Below, in pieces: positions 1-9,279 of a stretch of DNA of 64,000 nt. Source of the stretch: Actinomadura luteofluorescens (GTDB taxonomy: Bacteria; Actinomycetota; Actinomycetes; Streptosporangiales; Streptosporangiaceae); contig NZ_JACCBA010000001.1 in assembly GCF_013409365.1 (NCBI RefSeq), positions 1,860,001 to 1,924,000 on the forward strand, read 5' to 3'. Within the stretch, counting starts at the first letter, position 1. Every line of letters begins with the position of its first letter. The notes under the pieces were generated by a model. It had not been told where the DNA came from and did no database searches. It worked only from the letters and a program-made list of their open reading frames with translations. The position numbers and the translations under genes are program-made.

Positions 1-1005
1 CGTCCCCTGGTTGGAGTCGGGGTGGGCGAGCCGCACGTGCGCGTCGGGCTTCATCTGGGCCAGGGCCGGCTTGTCGCGCTCCTTCTTCAGCCCGGCCGGC
101 GCCCCCTCGCCCTTGTTCCGCCCGAAGACGTCCTCCTGCTCGCGCAGCGAGGTGCGGTCCCAGGTCTCGATGTGCATCCGGATGCGGCGCGCGACGAGGT
201 AGGAGCCGCCCGCCATCCAGCCGGCCCCGTCTCCCCCCGCCGCCCACACGTGGCGGTCGAGCAGGTCACCCTCGGTTCCGGCGATGTTCTCGGTGCCGTC
301 CTTGAACCCGAACAGGTTGCGCGGGGTCTGCGCGTCCGGCGTCGTCGAGGACGTCTTGCCGAAGCCGAGCTGGGACCAGCGGACCGCGGCCACGCCGAAC
401 CCGATGCGCGCCAGGTTCCGGATGGCGTGCACCGCGACCTGCGGGTCGTCCGCGCAGGCCTGCACGGCGATGTCGCCGCCGCTGCGGGCCGGGTCGAGGT
501 TGTCGCCGGGGAAGTGCGGCAGGTCGACGAGGGCCGCGGGGCGCCGCGCCCTGATGCCGAACCGGTCCTCGCCGTCCTTGACGAACAGCGACGGGCCGAA
601 GCCGATCGTCAGCGTGAGCCGGGACGGAGGCAGCCCGAGCGCCTCGCCGGTGTCGTCGGGCGGCGCGACCGCGGGGCCGCCGACCGCGCCTTCGCCGACC
701 GGCCGGCCCGCGGTCATGGCGGCGGCCGCGGCCGTCCACTCCTTCAGCATCCGCACGAGCCGGTCGCGGTCGCCGGTCGTCACGTCGAACGCCGCGAAGT
801 GCAGCCGGTCCTGCACCGGGGTGGCGATGCCCGCCTGGTGCGCGCCGTGGAAGGCGATCGCGTCGCCCGCGTCGTCCTCCTCCGCGGAGGCGACCCGGTC
901 GAGCCCGGCCCCGGCGGCGGCCCCGACGAGCAGGCTCGCGCCGGAGAACCCCAGCATCCGCCGCCGGGACATCCCCGGCCGCTCCTGCGTCCCTTCGCCC
1001 GTCAT
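1..1005 (-). CDS. efeB: EfeB deferrochelatase/DyP-type heme peroxidase (3' end outside window)
   Basis: Periplasmic/exported dye-decolourising-type heme peroxidase of the EfeUOB ferrous iron system; the family oxidises Fe(II) or handles heme iron outside the membrane. Seen: a twin-arginine signal (SRRRMLGF, residues 13-20), the DyP signature GFKDG at residues 233-237 with the distal Asp, and near the window edge HVRLAHP, which holds the proximal heme His. The ATG at 1005 is 25 bp after the efeO stop on the same strand, so both genes are read as one operon from the iron-box promoter at 2.2 kb. 335 residues are visible; the C-terminus lies beyond position 1. Identity is clear; physiological substrate is inferred from the family. 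Confidence 0.93.
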   Translation of the reverse strand, partial: MTGEGTQERPGMSRRRMLGFSGASLLVGAAAGAGLDRVASAEEDDAGDAIAFHGAHQAGIATPVQDRLHFAAFDVTTGDRDRLVRMLKEWTAAAAAMTAGRPVGEGAVGGPAVAPPDDTGEALGLPPSRLTLTIGFGPSLFVKDGEDRFGIRARRPAALVDLPHFPGDNLDPARSGGDIAVQACADDPQVAVHAIRNLARIGFGVAAVRWSQLGFGKTSSTTPDAQTPRNLFGFKDGTENIAGTEGDLLDRHVWAAGGDGAGWMAGGSYLVARRIRMHIETWDRTSLREQEDVFGRNKGEGAPAGLKKERDKPALAQMKPDAHVRLAHPDSNQGT

Positions 1006-1030
1006 GCCGCCTCGGTTCCTCTCGTCAGGG

Positions 1031-2164
1031 TCACTTCGCGACGGCGGCGGCGAGCCTGGACAGGGGCTCGCCCAGCGCGTTCACCGCGTCGGCCAGCTCC
1101 TTGCGCTCGTCCTCGCCGACCTTGTCGTAGGAGACGTAGCCGTCGCCCTTCGCGTGCTTCTTCAGCAGCGTCTCGACACCCGCGAAGTTGTCGTCGAGGT
1201 CCTTCGCGAGCTGCGCGTCCCGCTCCTGGACGACCGGCTTGAGCAGGTCGTAGATCTTCTTGGCGCCGTCCACGTTGGCCTTGAAGTCGACGAGGTCGGT
1301 GTGGCTGAACGCCTCCTCCTCTCCGGTGACCTTGCCGGTGGCGACCTCGTCGAGAAGTTCCTTCGCGCCGCCCGCCATGTCGTTGACGGGGTCCAGCGTG
1401 AGGCCGGGCAGCCTCGACTTCAGCGTTCCCAGGTCGGCCAGCAACTGGTCGCCGTACTTCTCCTTGCCCTTGACGGAGCCGTCCTTCCAGAGGGCCTTCT
1501 CCAGCAGGTGCCAGCCGGACCAGTCCTTCTTCTCCTCCGGCTTGAGGTCGGCCTCGCGCGCGTCGACCTTGGGGTCGAGGTCGCCGAACTTCTCGGCGAC
1601 GGGCTCGATCGTCTCCCAGCCGACGCGGGACGGCGCGTACAGCTCCTTGGCCTTCTCGACGTCGCCGTCCTTCACCGCGGCGACGAACTTCTCCGTCTTG
1701 GCGATCGTGTCGTCGGTCTGGACGATGACGAAGGCCTTGTAGTCGGCGGCGGCCTTGCTCAGGCGCGGGTCCGCGCCGCCGGCGGCGCCGCCGGTGACCG
1801 TGACGTCCTGGGACGGGCCCTTGCCGGTCTGCCCGGCGCTGCACAGCAGCCTGTACTTGCCGGCGGGCAGGTTCACGACGAAGTCGACGCTGGTGCCGGG
1901 GCCGATGTTCTCCCGCTCGGCGAGGATCTTGCCGTCCGGCTTGAGCACCTCGAACTCGTTGACCTTCGAACCCTTGTTGGCGACCTTGAAGGTGGTCTTG
2001 CCCGCGGGGAGGTCGGTCTTGGCGACCTCGCAGGAGTCGTCGGTGGCCGTCACGGCGACGGCGCCCGCCGCTCCGGCCTCGTCCCCGTCACCGCCGCACG
2101 CCGCCAGAAGGGACATCGACACCGCGGCGGCGCCGGCGAGCGCGAGGACGGACACAGGACGCAT
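1031..2164 (-). CDS. efeO: EfeO iron-uptake lipoprotein (cupredoxin + imelysin M75)
   Basis: Extracytoplasmic component of the Efe iron uptake system. Seen: lipoprotein signal with lipobox LLAAC (Cys23), a cupredoxin-like domain at about residues 35-130, and an M75/imelysin domain from about 140 to the end with the HxxE metal-binding motif (HLLE, residues 209-212). The 377-residue length is usual for two-domain EfeO. The ATG start has GGAG about 8 nt upstream. It is the first gene of the visible efeO-efeB unit. EfeU, the permease that normally completes the system, is not upstream; it would have to lie beyond position 1, after efeB, or elsewhere. Confidence 0.94.
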   Translation of the reverse strand: MRPVSVLALAGAAAVSMSLLAACGGDGDEAGAAGAVAVTATDDSCEVAKTDLPAGKTTFKVANKGSKVNEFEVLKPDGKILAERENIGPGTSVDFVVNLPAGKYRLLCSAGQTGKGPSQDVTVTGGAAGGADPRLSKAAADYKAFVIVQTDDTIAKTEKFVAAVKDGDVEKAKELYAPSRVGWETIEPVAEKFGDLDPKVDAREADLKPEEKKDWSGWHLLEKALWKDGSVKGKEKYGDQLLADLGTLKSRLPGLTLDPVNDMAGGAKELLDEVATGKVTGEEEAFSHTDLVDFKANVDGAKKIYDLLKPVVQERDAQLAKDLDDNFAGVETLLKKHAKGDGYVSYDKVGEDERKELADAVNALGEPLSRLAAAVAK

Positions 2165-2185
2165 CAGGGTCTCCAGGAGCGTGCA

Positions 2186-2224
2186 AATGGTTAGGCTTAC
2201 CTAAATTAGCGAAAGCTAACCTCA
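2186..2224 (-). promoter_or_regulatory. Two tandem iron boxes (IdeR/DmdR type) before efeO
   Basis: Two adjacent 19-bp sites match the actinobacterial iron-box consensus (TTAGG...CCTAA). Site one, 2186-2204, contains GGTTAGGCTTACCTAA and matches about 15 of 19 positions. Site two, 2206-2224, contains TTAGCGAAAGCTAACCT and matches about 14 of 19. They sit 22-60 bp upstream of the efeO ATG, where a promoter must be. Binding by an IdeR/DmdR1-type Fe(II) repressor is established for such boxes in other actinobacteria and inferred here. Confidence 0.8.
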
Positions 2225-2288
2225 GCACGTCAAGTGGGGCCCCGGACAGTGAGTCATCCCACGCCGTGCGGCCTCGGCACGGGGCGTC

Positions 2289-2753
2289 TCAGCGGGGGCG
2301 GTCGTGCAGGCCCATCGTGAGGTTGCGCGCGGCCATCGGCGGGCCGCCGGCCTGCGGGTCGCCGTACGGGGGCAGATGCCCCGGGTGCTGCGGCCGCTGC
2401 TGGTGCTGGGGCGCCTGCTCGCGCTGCTGGGCCGCCGGCTCCGCCCAGACGGCCGTCCCGTACGCGCACACCTCGACGCCGCCGCCCGTCACGGCGGTGT
2501 CGAACCTCATGCCCACCACCGTGTTCGCGCCCTTGCGCCGGGCCTCCTCGCCGAGCCGGTCCACCGCCTCGCGGCGCGCCGCGGCCAGGCCCGCGCCCGG
2601 CTGCTCCCCCGTCACCCGGAACGTCGCGCTGCTCCCGCCCTGCCCGGGCGCGTGGACGGCGCCCTGATCGGCTCGGACCGCCAGCCCGAGGACCTCTCCG
2701 AGCACGCTCCTGATCTCGTACCCCGCCACGCCATCAGTCGTCACGATCAGCAT
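2289..2753 (-). CDS. YbjQ/UPF0145-like heavy-metal-binding-domain protein
   Basis: Small cytoplasmic protein of 154 residues resembling the YbjQ/UPF0145 family (putative heavy-metal-binding domain, function unproven). Seen: an N-terminal strand LIVTTDGVAGYEI, a helix rich in Ala/Arg/Glu, and the family-like segment GANTVVGMRFDT near residue 80-90, followed by a Gln/Pro-rich low-complexity tail. I prefer the ATG at 2753 over the in-frame GTG at 2762 because GGTG precedes it at usual spacing. It lies upstream of efeO on the same strand, but the iron boxes between them indicate separate transcription of efeO. Confidence 0.7.
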   Translation of the reverse strand: MLIVTTDGVAGYEIRSVLGEVLGLAVRADQGAVHAPGQGGSSATFRVTGEQPGAGLAAARREAVDRLGEEARRKGANTVVGMRFDTAVTGGGVEVCAYGTAVWAEPAAQQREQAPQHQQRPQHPGHLPPYGDPQAGGPPMAARNLTMGLHDRPR

Positions 2754-2916
2754 GGTCACCACGGTAGGACACGGTCCGGACGAAATGCGACGTAACGGCG
2801 GTAACGCGTATCTCTCCGCACCGCCGGCACCGCATCCGCCGGCACCCGCGGCGCGGCCCGCGACCGCCCTCCCGGCGGACGGCCGGGAGGGCGGCCCCGT
2901 CGTCAGGGCCCGCGCC

Positions 2917-4092
2917 TCAGTCCAGATACTCGCGGAGCATCTGGGCCCGGGACGGGTGGCGCAGCTTCGCCAGCGTCTTGGACTCGATCTGGCGGATCCG
3001 CTCCCTCGTCACGCCGAACTCGCGCCCCACCTCCTCCAGGGTGCGCGGGTGGCCGTCGACCAGGCCGAAGCGCAGCTGGATGATGCGCTGCTCCCGTTCC
3101 GACAGCGTGGCGAGGATGTCCTCCAGCTGGTCCTGCAGCAGGATGAACGCCGCGGCCTCCATCGGCACCACGGCGTCGGCGTCCTCGATGAAGTCGCCGA
3201 GGTCGGAGTCCTCCTCGCCGATCGGGGACTGCAGCGAGACCGGCTCCTGCGCGATGCGCTGGATCTCCACGACCCGGACGGGCGACAGGCCCATCTCCAG
3301 GCCGATCTCCTCGGGGCTCGGCTCCCGGCCGAGGTCCTGGTGCATCTGGCGCTGCACGCGGACCAGCTTGTTGATCGTCTCCACCATGTGCACCGGGATG
3401 CGGATCGTCCGGGCCTGGTCGGCGATCGCCCGGGTGATCGCCTGCCGGATCCACCAGGTGGCGTACGTCGAGAACTTGAACCCCTTGGTGTAGTCGAATT
3501 TCTCGACCGCGCGGATGAGTCCGAGATTTCCCTCCTGGATCAGGTCGAGGAACAGCATTCCCCTGCCGACGTAGCGTTTGGCGATCGAGACCACGAGCCG
3601 GAGATTGGCCTCGATCAGCCGTTGCTTCGCCCGCGCCCCCTCGCGGGAGAGCAGTTCGAGGTCGAGCAGTTCGCCGCGGGCGAGGACGGCGGTGCGCGCC
3701 ATCTTCTCCTCGGCGAACAGTCCCGCCTCGATCGATTTCGCGAGTTCTACCTCATCTTCTGCCGTGAGCAGCGGTACGCGACCGATCTCTCTCAGGTAGA
3801 TCCGAACCAGGTCGCTCGTCGGCGCCCGCTTGCCGAGGTCTCCCTCATCCGCTCGCGTGACGTCCTCGGTCTCCTGCTGAGACTCGAGGACCTCCACCCC
3901 CTGCTCTGCGAGCATCCGGACGACCCGCTCCAGCGAGTCGTCCGGCAAGTCCGAGCGATCGAGCGCGGCAGCGACGTCCTCGACGGTCACACCGCCGCGC
4001 TCTCTGCCGCGTGCGACGAGGTCCGCCACCTGATCAACCGATGGCGCCTCGCTTGGCAGCACCGAAGGGCCCACGCAGACAGTCTGCGTCAA
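2917..4092 (-). CDS. Primary-type sigma-70 factor (RpoD/HrdB-like)
   Basis: Promoter-recognition subunit of RNA polymerase. Domains in order: a short region 1.1-like segment (about 18-70), region 1.2 (92-125), region 2 (156-226) with the conserved [15 protein letters not shown] core of 2.3-2.4, region 3 (236-310), and region 4 (325-378) ending in RERIRQIE, the -35 recognition helix. At 391 residues it is shorter than HrdB-type proteins, whose N-terminal extension is long. The only long-frame start is TTG at 4092 (an in-frame TGA lies just upstream); GTG at 4074 is the alternative. It follows dnaG by 42 bp, the classical dnaG-sigma arrangement. Whether it is the sole housekeeping sigma or an HrdA/C/D-like paralogue cannot be decided here. 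Confidence 0.9.
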   Translation of the reverse strand: MTQTVCVGPSVLPSEAPSVDQVADLVARGRERGGVTVEDVAAALDRSDLPDDSLERVVRMLAEQGVEVLESQQETEDVTRADEGDLGKRAPTSDLVRIYLREIGRVPLLTAEDEVELAKSIEAGLFAEEKMARTAVLARGELLDLELLSREGARAKQRLIEANLRLVVSIAKRYVGRGMLFLDLIQEGNLGLIRAVEKFDYTKGFKFSTYATWWIRQAITRAIADQARTIRIPVHMVETINKLVRVQRQMHQDLGREPSPEEIGLEMGLSPVRVVEIQRIAQEPVSLQSPIGEEDSDLGDFIEDADAVVPMEAAAFILLQDQLEDILATLSEREQRIIQLRFGLVDGHPRTLEEVGREFGVTRERIRQIESKTLAKLRHPSRAQMLREYLD

Positions 4093-4134
4093 ATGGGGCC
4101 TAGATCACAGGACCCATTTTCCCGGAAGGGACGC

Positions 4135-6090
4135 CTATTGCGACCCAAGTCCTCGCTCCCGCAACACCCGTCTCTGCTGCTCAAGCGCGACAAGATCACC
4201 GAAGAGCCGGTTGTACTCCTCGGCCGCTTCGACCGGATTCAGCCGCCCGAGTTTAGATTTCACGTTCGCGATCATGCGTGTGAGCTGGCGCTCCTGGATT
4301 CTGGCCAGCAATTCCACCGCGTAACGGTCGTCCGATTCTTGGGCGGAGCGGACGGGTTCCACCCCGAGCTTGGTGAGCAGATCCCTGACCTGGTCGTTCG
4401 GCGCCCGCTCCAGCAGGAGCACGATCCACTCCGCGGTGTTCCCCGCCGCGGCGACGCCCCCCGCCTCGGCGATCACCGCTCGCACGGCCGCGTGCGGGGG
4501 CGCGATGAACGCCTCGACCGGGACCTCGTCGAACGCCGGGCCGAGCAGCGCCGGGCGCTGGACCGCCATCTTCAGCAACTCGCGCTCGCGCTGGACCTCG
4601 GGATCGCCGGGGTCGAACGCGGGGCGCGACGGCGCCTGGGGCTCCGCGGCGCCGCCCCGCCCGTTCTCACCGGCGGGGCCCGCGCGGCCGTTGCCGTTCT
4701 GGAAGCGCCCGTTCCCGTTCTGGCCGCGGCCGTTTCCCGCCTGGGCGCGGCCGTGCGCCCGGTTGGCCAGTTCGCGGACGCGGCGCAGCACGAACTGCTC
4801 GTCCATGATGCCGAGCCAGCGGTCGAGGTTGACCGCGTACATGTGGCGGCGGGAGCGGTCCTTGATGGCCGCGACGACCGGGGCGGCCGCGTCCAGCGCG
4901 CCGAGCCGGCCCTCGACCGTGTCGAGGTCGTGCTGCTCGATCGCGCTGCGCACCGCGAACTCGAACAGCGGCAGCCGGGACGCCACGAGGTCGCGCACCG
5001 CCGCGTCGCCGTGCCGGATGCGCAGGTCGCACGGGTCGAGGCCGTCCGGCTGGACGGCCACGAACGTCTGGGACACGAACTTCTGCTCGTCGTCGAAGGC
5101 GCGCAGCGCCGCCTTGCGCCCGGCCGCGTCGCCGTCGAAGGTGAAGATCACCTCGCCGCGGAACTCGTCCTGGTCCATCAGCAGGCGGCGCAGCACCTTG
5201 ATGTGCTCGTCGCCGAACGCCGTGCCGCAGGTGGCGATGGCCGTCGGGACGCCCGCCAGGTGGCAGGCCATCACATCGGTGTAGCCCTCGACCACCACGG
5301 CCTGCCGCCGCCGGGCGATCTCCTTCTTGGCGAGGTCGGCGCCGTACAGCACCGAGCTCTTGTGGAAGAGCGGCGACTCGGGGGTGTTGAGGTACTTGGG
5401 GCCGTCGTCGTCCTCGAAGAGGCGGCGCGCGCCGAACCCGATGACGTCGCCGGACAGGTCGCGGATCGGCCACATCAGCCGGCCGCGGAACCGGTCCATC
5501 GGGCCGCGCCGCCCCTCCTTGGCCAGCCCCCCGGCGACGATGTCGCGGTCGGCGAAGCCGCGCCCGCGCAGATGCCTGACGAGGCCCTCCCACTCGCGGG
5601 GGGCGAACCCGACGCCGAAGCGCTCGGCGTCGGCGGCCTCGAAGCCGCGCTCGGACAGGAACGTGCGGCCGGGCGCGCCGGCGGCGGAGTTCAGCTGCTC
5701 GGCGTAGTACTCGGCGGCCGCCCGGTGCGCCTCGATCAGCCGGGCGCGCTGACCGCCGTCCTGCCGGGGGCCCCGCCCGCCGCCCTCCTCGTAGCGCAGC
5801 TGGATCCCGGCCTGGACGGCGAGCCGCTCCACCGACTCGGTGAAGGTGAGGTGCTCGATCTCCTGGACGAACTTGATGACGTCGCCGCCCGCCTCGCAGC
5901 CGAAGCAGAAGTACAGCCCGCGCGAGGGCGTCACGTTGAACGACGGGGACTTCTCATCATGGAACGGGCACAGGCCCTTGAGGTTGCCGCCGCCCGCGCT
6001 GCGCAGCTGCAGGTACTCGCCGATCACGTCGGCGATGGACGAGCGCTCCCGTACGAGCGCGATGTCCTCATTGCGAATCCGGCCTGCCAC
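4135..6090 (-). CDS. dnaG: DNA primase DnaG
   Basis: Synthesises RNA primers at the replication fork. Seen: an N-terminal CHC2 zinc ribbon (CPFHDE ... YFCFGC, about residues 40-65), the RNA polymerase/TOPRIM core with [11 protein letters not shown] and [11 protein letters not shown], and a C-terminal DnaB-interaction region. The chosen GTG start at 6090 gives [15 protein letters not shown], the usual actinobacterial N-terminus, and 651 residues, which is normal. No strong ribosome site precedes it. An Asn/Gly/Arg-rich low-complexity linker (repeats of NGNGR) separates the core from the C-terminal domain. Upstream of the sigma gene on the same strand. Confidence 0.95.
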   Translation of the reverse strand: MAGRIRNEDIALVRERSSIADVIGEYLQLRSAGGGNLKGLCPFHDEKSPSFNVTPSRGLYFCFGCEAGGDVIKFVQEIEHLTFTESVERLAVQAGIQLRYEEGGGRGPRQDGGQRARLIEAHRAAAEYYAEQLNSAAGAPGRTFLSERGFEAADAERFGVGFAPREWEGLVRHLRGRGFADRDIVAGGLAKEGRRGPMDRFRGRLMWPIRDLSGDVIGFGARRLFEDDDGPKYLNTPESPLFHKSSVLYGADLAKKEIARRRQAVVVEGYTDVMACHLAGVPTAIATCGTAFGDEHIKVLRRLLMDQDEFRGEVIFTFDGDAAGRKAALRAFDDEQKFVSQTFVAVQPDGLDPCDLRIRHGDAAVRDLVASRLPLFEFAVRSAIEQHDLDTVEGRLGALDAAAPVVAAIKDRSRRHMYAVNLDRWLGIMDEQFVLRRVRELANRAHGRAQAGNGRGQNGNGRFQNGNGRAGPAGENGRGGAAEPQAPSRPAFDPGDPEVQRERELLKMAVQRPALLGPAFDEVPVEAFIAPPHAAVRAVIAEAGGVAAAGNTAEWIVLLLERAPNDQVRDLLTKLGVEPVRSAQESDDRYAVELLARIQERQLTRMIANVKSKLGRLNPVEAAEEYNRLFGDLVALEQQRRVLRERGLGSQ

Positions 6091-6151
6091 GACCAAGGAG
6101 TCTACGGCGGGCCCGTGACATCGGGGGCATCGCACCGCGACGGGCATGGAT

Positions 6152-6197
6152 GCGCCCCCGTCCCCCGGGCGGGCGACCCGCGGGGGGACGGGGGCGC
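6152..6197 (-). terminator. Hairpin terminator after the M20 peptidase gene
   Basis: A perfect 15-bp stem (6152-6166 with 6183-6197, 16-nt loop) of G/C runs lies 7 bp beyond the M20 peptidase stop. No U-tract is visible, as is common for actinobacterial terminators. Confidence 0.65.
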
Positions 6198-6203
6198 CGC
6201 AGG

Positions 6204-7748
6204 TCAGCCCACCCGGAAGCGGCCGAAGAGCCGGTACATGAACTCCGTGCCCTGCTTGAGGGCCTCGACGGCGATGCGCTCGTCGTTGCCGTGCATCGCG
6301 ATCAGCTGGTCGTTGTCGACGACGTAGGGGTAGACGCCGTATCCGGGGACGCCCTTGGAGGTCCAGGGCGACAGGCTCGTCCCGGCCTCGAACAGGGCGG
6401 GCGCGAAGACCGCGTCCGGGTAGGTCCTGGCGGCGGCGTCGCCGATGGCCTCGAACAGCGGCGAGTCCAGGCTCGACGGCGGCTTGGCCCAGGTCTCGTC
6501 CAGCCGCTTGAGGGCGTCCTCCTCCGACTCCCCCGGGTTGCCCGCGAGCGTGACGGTCACGTCGCGGTCGGCGAGGCGCCGCCGGATGGCGGCCAGGAAG
6601 TCGCGCGGCCGCTGGCCGCCGGGGACGCCGCGGCAGTTGAGGCGCAGCGTGGCCTTGGACGGGATGACGTTCTCCTTGTACCCCGCGTCCTCGATCACGA
6701 AGGCGTGCGTCGTGCGGAGGAGGGCCTGGTGCAGCCACGGGTAGGAGCTGCGCTTGACGACGAGCGCGGCCGCCCGCTCGCGGGCCTGCTGGGACCGGGC
6801 GGACAGCAGCAGCCGCAGCGCCCGTTCGAGCGGCCGGTCGTCGGTGGCCTTGGCCAGCGCGCCGAAGTACTCCCGGGTGACGGGGGTGAGCGCGACCGGC
6901 GCGAGCCAGGTGTCGATGTCGGTGACGGCGCGGGAGAGCCTGGCGATGGCCGAGTCGGGGTTGGGCTTGGAGGAGTGGGTGGCGGTGCCGCCGGCGGCGA
7001 GGTCGAGGTTGAAGTAGACCTTGTCCTGGCGGGTCACCGTGATGAGCATCGGCGTCCGCCGGTCCTTCTGGGCGAGGAACCAGCCGCCCTCGGTGAGCAC
7101 CATGCCCGCGTTGATCTTGTCCCAGTGATGCTCGGCCAGCCAGTGGGAGCCGTACTGCCCGGCCTCCTCGTCGCAGTCGGTGAGGACGATGATGTCGCGG
7201 TCGAACCGCCCGCCCTCCTTGACGTGCCGGAGCAGGGCGCTGATGTTCGCGGAGTTGGCGCCCTTCATGTCCAGGGCGCCGCGGCCGTAGACCTCGCCGT
7301 TGCGAACGGTTCCGGCGAACGGGTCGACCGACCATTTGTCACGTTCCACCGGAACGACATCGGAATGTCCGAGCAGGAGCAGCGGCGGCGCCGCGGTGGT
7401 CCCCTCGATCCGGGCGATGAGGTGGACGTTGTCCTTCTTCGGCGTGGGGATGATCTGGGCGGGGACCCCCGCCGAGTCCCAGACGCCCTTGAGCATCTCG
7501 GCGTAGGGCCGGGTGACGCCGCCCTCCCCGAAGTTCTGGGTGTCGAACGAGATCATCTTCTGCAGCAGGGCGAGCGGGTCGAGATCGGCGGGCGCGGGCC
7601 CGCGGGCGGGGCCGGCGAGGGCGGACCGGCCGGCGGGCGCGGCGGCGGCGGTGCCGCCCGCCAGCACGCCGCCCGCGAGCAGGACGGCGCCCGCGCCGGT
7701 GCGGTGCAGGAAGGCGCGGCGGCTGACGGGGGGTGGGGAGTCGGGCAT
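6204..7748 (-). CDS. Exported M20-family metallopeptidase (Tat signal)
   Basis: Zinc-dependent amidohydrolase/carboxypeptidase-like enzyme, 514 residues, exported by the Tat pathway. Seen: SRRAFLHRTGAG twin-arginine motif (residues 9-20) followed by a hydrophobic stretch ending in AAAAP, and the M20 metal-site motifs GHSDVVP, GRGALDMKG, DCDEEAG (metal-bridging and catalytic Glu) and a late HGNDER. An inserted dimerisation domain is expected in the middle. GAAGGAGGAG precedes the ATG. It stands alone, divergent from the ABC ATPase gene. The substrate is unknown; closest family functions are peptide or N-acyl amino acid hydrolysis. Confidence 0.87.
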   Translation of the reverse strand: MPDSPPPVSRRAFLHRTGAGAVLLAGGVLAGGTAAAAPAGRSALAGPARGPAPADLDPLALLQKMISFDTQNFGEGGVTRPYAEMLKGVWDSAGVPAQIIPTPKKDNVHLIARIEGTTAAPPLLLLGHSDVVPVERDKWSVDPFAGTVRNGEVYGRGALDMKGANSANISALLRHVKEGGRFDRDIIVLTDCDEEAGQYGSHWLAEHHWDKINAGMVLTEGGWFLAQKDRRTPMLITVTRQDKVYFNLDLAAGGTATHSSKPNPDSAIARLSRAVTDIDTWLAPVALTPVTREYFGALAKATDDRPLERALRLLLSARSQQARERAAALVVKRSSYPWLHQALLRTTHAFVIEDAGYKENVIPSKATLRLNCRGVPGGQRPRDFLAAIRRRLADRDVTVTLAGNPGESEEDALKRLDETWAKPPSSLDSPLFEAIGDAAARTYPDAVFAPALFEAGTSLSPWTSKGVPGYGVYPYVVDNDQLIAMHGNDERIAVEALKQGTEFMYRLFGRFRVG

Positions 7749-8007
7749 GGGAGCTCCTCCTTCGAACCCGGACGGGTTTCGTGATCAAAGGTGACACGGC
7801 GGCCCGCCGATCTCCAGGGCGCGGCGCCGTCCCGGCACGGCGCCGGGCGGTTCGAAGCCAGGAAGATCACGCGGTGTCGGAATATACGATCCGATGGCCG
7901 GACTCGGCCGGGTTAACGGCGGGTAACCCTGGTTTTACTCTGGACAACTGGGACCGCACCACGATGAGATGTCCCACCGTAGATTTGCCCACCCCCAGGC
8001 GGACTCG

Positions 8008-9279
8008 ATGACGGATGTTGTGCTGGACGGCGTCGACAAGGTGTATCCCGGCGGGCAGGTCGCCGTCCGCGACGTCCGCCTGCGCATCAACGACGGGGAA
8101 CTGTTCGTCCTGCTCGGACCGTCCGGCTGCGGCAAGTCGACCATCCTGCGCATGATCGCCGGGCTGGAGGAGATCACCGGCGGGGACCTCTGGCTGAACG
8201 GCACCGTGGCCAACGACCTGCCGCCCCGCGACCGGAACGTGGCGATGGTGTTCCAGGAGGGCGCGCTCTACCCGCACCGCACGGTCAAGGGCAACATGAT
8301 GTTCCCGCTGGAAGTGTCCGGGGACGACCGCGCCGAGGCGTCCGCGAAGGTCATCGAGCTGGCGCGCGCGCTCGGCATCAACACGATGATCGACCGGCTG
8401 CCGCGCACGCTGTCGGGGGGCCAGCGGCAGCGGGCCGCGATCGGGCGGGCGCTGATCCGCGAGCCGTCGCTGTTCCTGATGGACGAGCCGCTGTCGAGCC
8501 TGGACGCGGGGCTGCGCACGGAGCTGCGCGTCGAGATCGCCGCGCTGGTCCGCTCCAGCCGCACCACCACCGTCTACGTCACGCACGACCAGGTCGAGGC
8601 CATGACGATGGCCGACCGGATGGCCGTGCTGCGCGACGGCGTCCTGGAGGACGTCGGCACCCCCGAGCAGATCTACGAGGACCCGGCGACCGTGTTCACC
8701 GCCGCGTTCCTCAGCTCCCCCCCGATCAACCTGCTGCAGGCCACCCTGTGGGCCGTCGAGGGCCAGGGGCTGATGTTCGACCTCGGGCCGCAGCGGCTCA
8801 CCCTGCCCTGGGGCGACAAGCGGGCGTCCGCGCTGATCAGCCACCACGGCCTGCCCGTGATCGTGGGGATCCGCCCCGACACGGTGATCCCGATCGCCCC
8901 GGGCTCGCCCGCCCCGTCCGGGACCGTCCTGTCCGGCCAGGTCCGCGCCCTGGAGTTCCACGGGCACGAGTGGCTCGCCTACGCCGAGGCCGGCATCCCC
9001 ACGGTGGACGCGAACGAGGTCGGGCGCCCCGAGCGGCCGCAGGTCCCCGCGGCGGCGCGGCCGGGGCTGCGCGACCGGGTGCGGGCGATGTTCGGGCGGC
9101 CGGCCGAGGAGGAGCCGGTCGAGGAGCACGCGGGCCACCACCGGCGGTCCGACCTCGTCTTCCGCATCGCGCCCGGCGGGCGGCCCGACCGGGGCGACCG
9201 CGTCGCGCTGGCGGTCGACATGGACCGGGTCCTGTTCTTCGGCGCGGACGGCCGGCGCATCACGCCCGTCCACCGCTAG
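8008..9279 (+). CDS. Orphan sugar-ABC ATPase (MsmK/MsiK/UgpC type)
   Basis: ATP-hydrolysing subunit of CUT1-type carbohydrate importers. Seen: Walker A GPSGCGKST (residues 37-45), signature LSGGQRQRAAIGRAL, Walker B LFLMDEP, the H-loop YVTHDQ, then a C-terminal TOBE/regulatory region. I use ATG 8008 (MTDVVLDG), giving 423 residues, rather than the upstream ATG at 7969. No permease or solute-binding gene is near, which is typical of shared MsiK-like ATPases in streptomycetes. The C-terminal part has an Arg/Glu/Pro-rich insert (about residues 335-380) that is unusual for the family. It ends 4 bp into the convergent MocR gene. Confidence 0.87.
   Translation: MTDVVLDGVDKVYPGGQVAVRDVRLRINDGELFVLLGPSGCGKSTILRMIAGLEEITGGDLWLNGTVANDLPPRDRNVAMVFQEGALYPHRTVKGNMMFPLEVSGDDRAEASAKVIELARALGINTMIDRLPRTLSGGQRQRAAIGRALIREPSLFLMDEPLSSLDAGLRTELRVEIAALVRSSRTTTVYVTHDQVEAMTMADRMAVLRDGVLEDVGTPEQIYEDPATVFTAAFLSSPPINLLQATLWAVEGQGLMFDLGPQRLTLPWGDKRASALISHHGLPVIVGIRPDTVIPIAPGSPAPSGTVLSGQVRALEFHGHEWLAYAEAGIPTVDANEVGRPERPQVPAAARPGLRDRVRAMFGRPAEEEPVEEHAGHHRRSDLVFRIAPGGRPDRGDRVALAVDMDRVLFFGADGRRITPVHR

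Noticed and set aside
2264..2282. Short hairpin after the YbjQ-like gene
   Set aside because: Only a 6-bp stem, no more than chance in this base composition.
2752..6327. 1191-codon forward ORF over the sigma and dnaG genes
   Set aside because: Antisense shadow caused by high GC; the opposite strand holds two clear, conserved genes.
7911..7930. Inverted repeat GGGTTA...TAACCC upstream of the ABC ATPase
   Set aside because: Only 6 bp per arm with an 8-nt spacer and no matching regulator; too weak to report as an operator.
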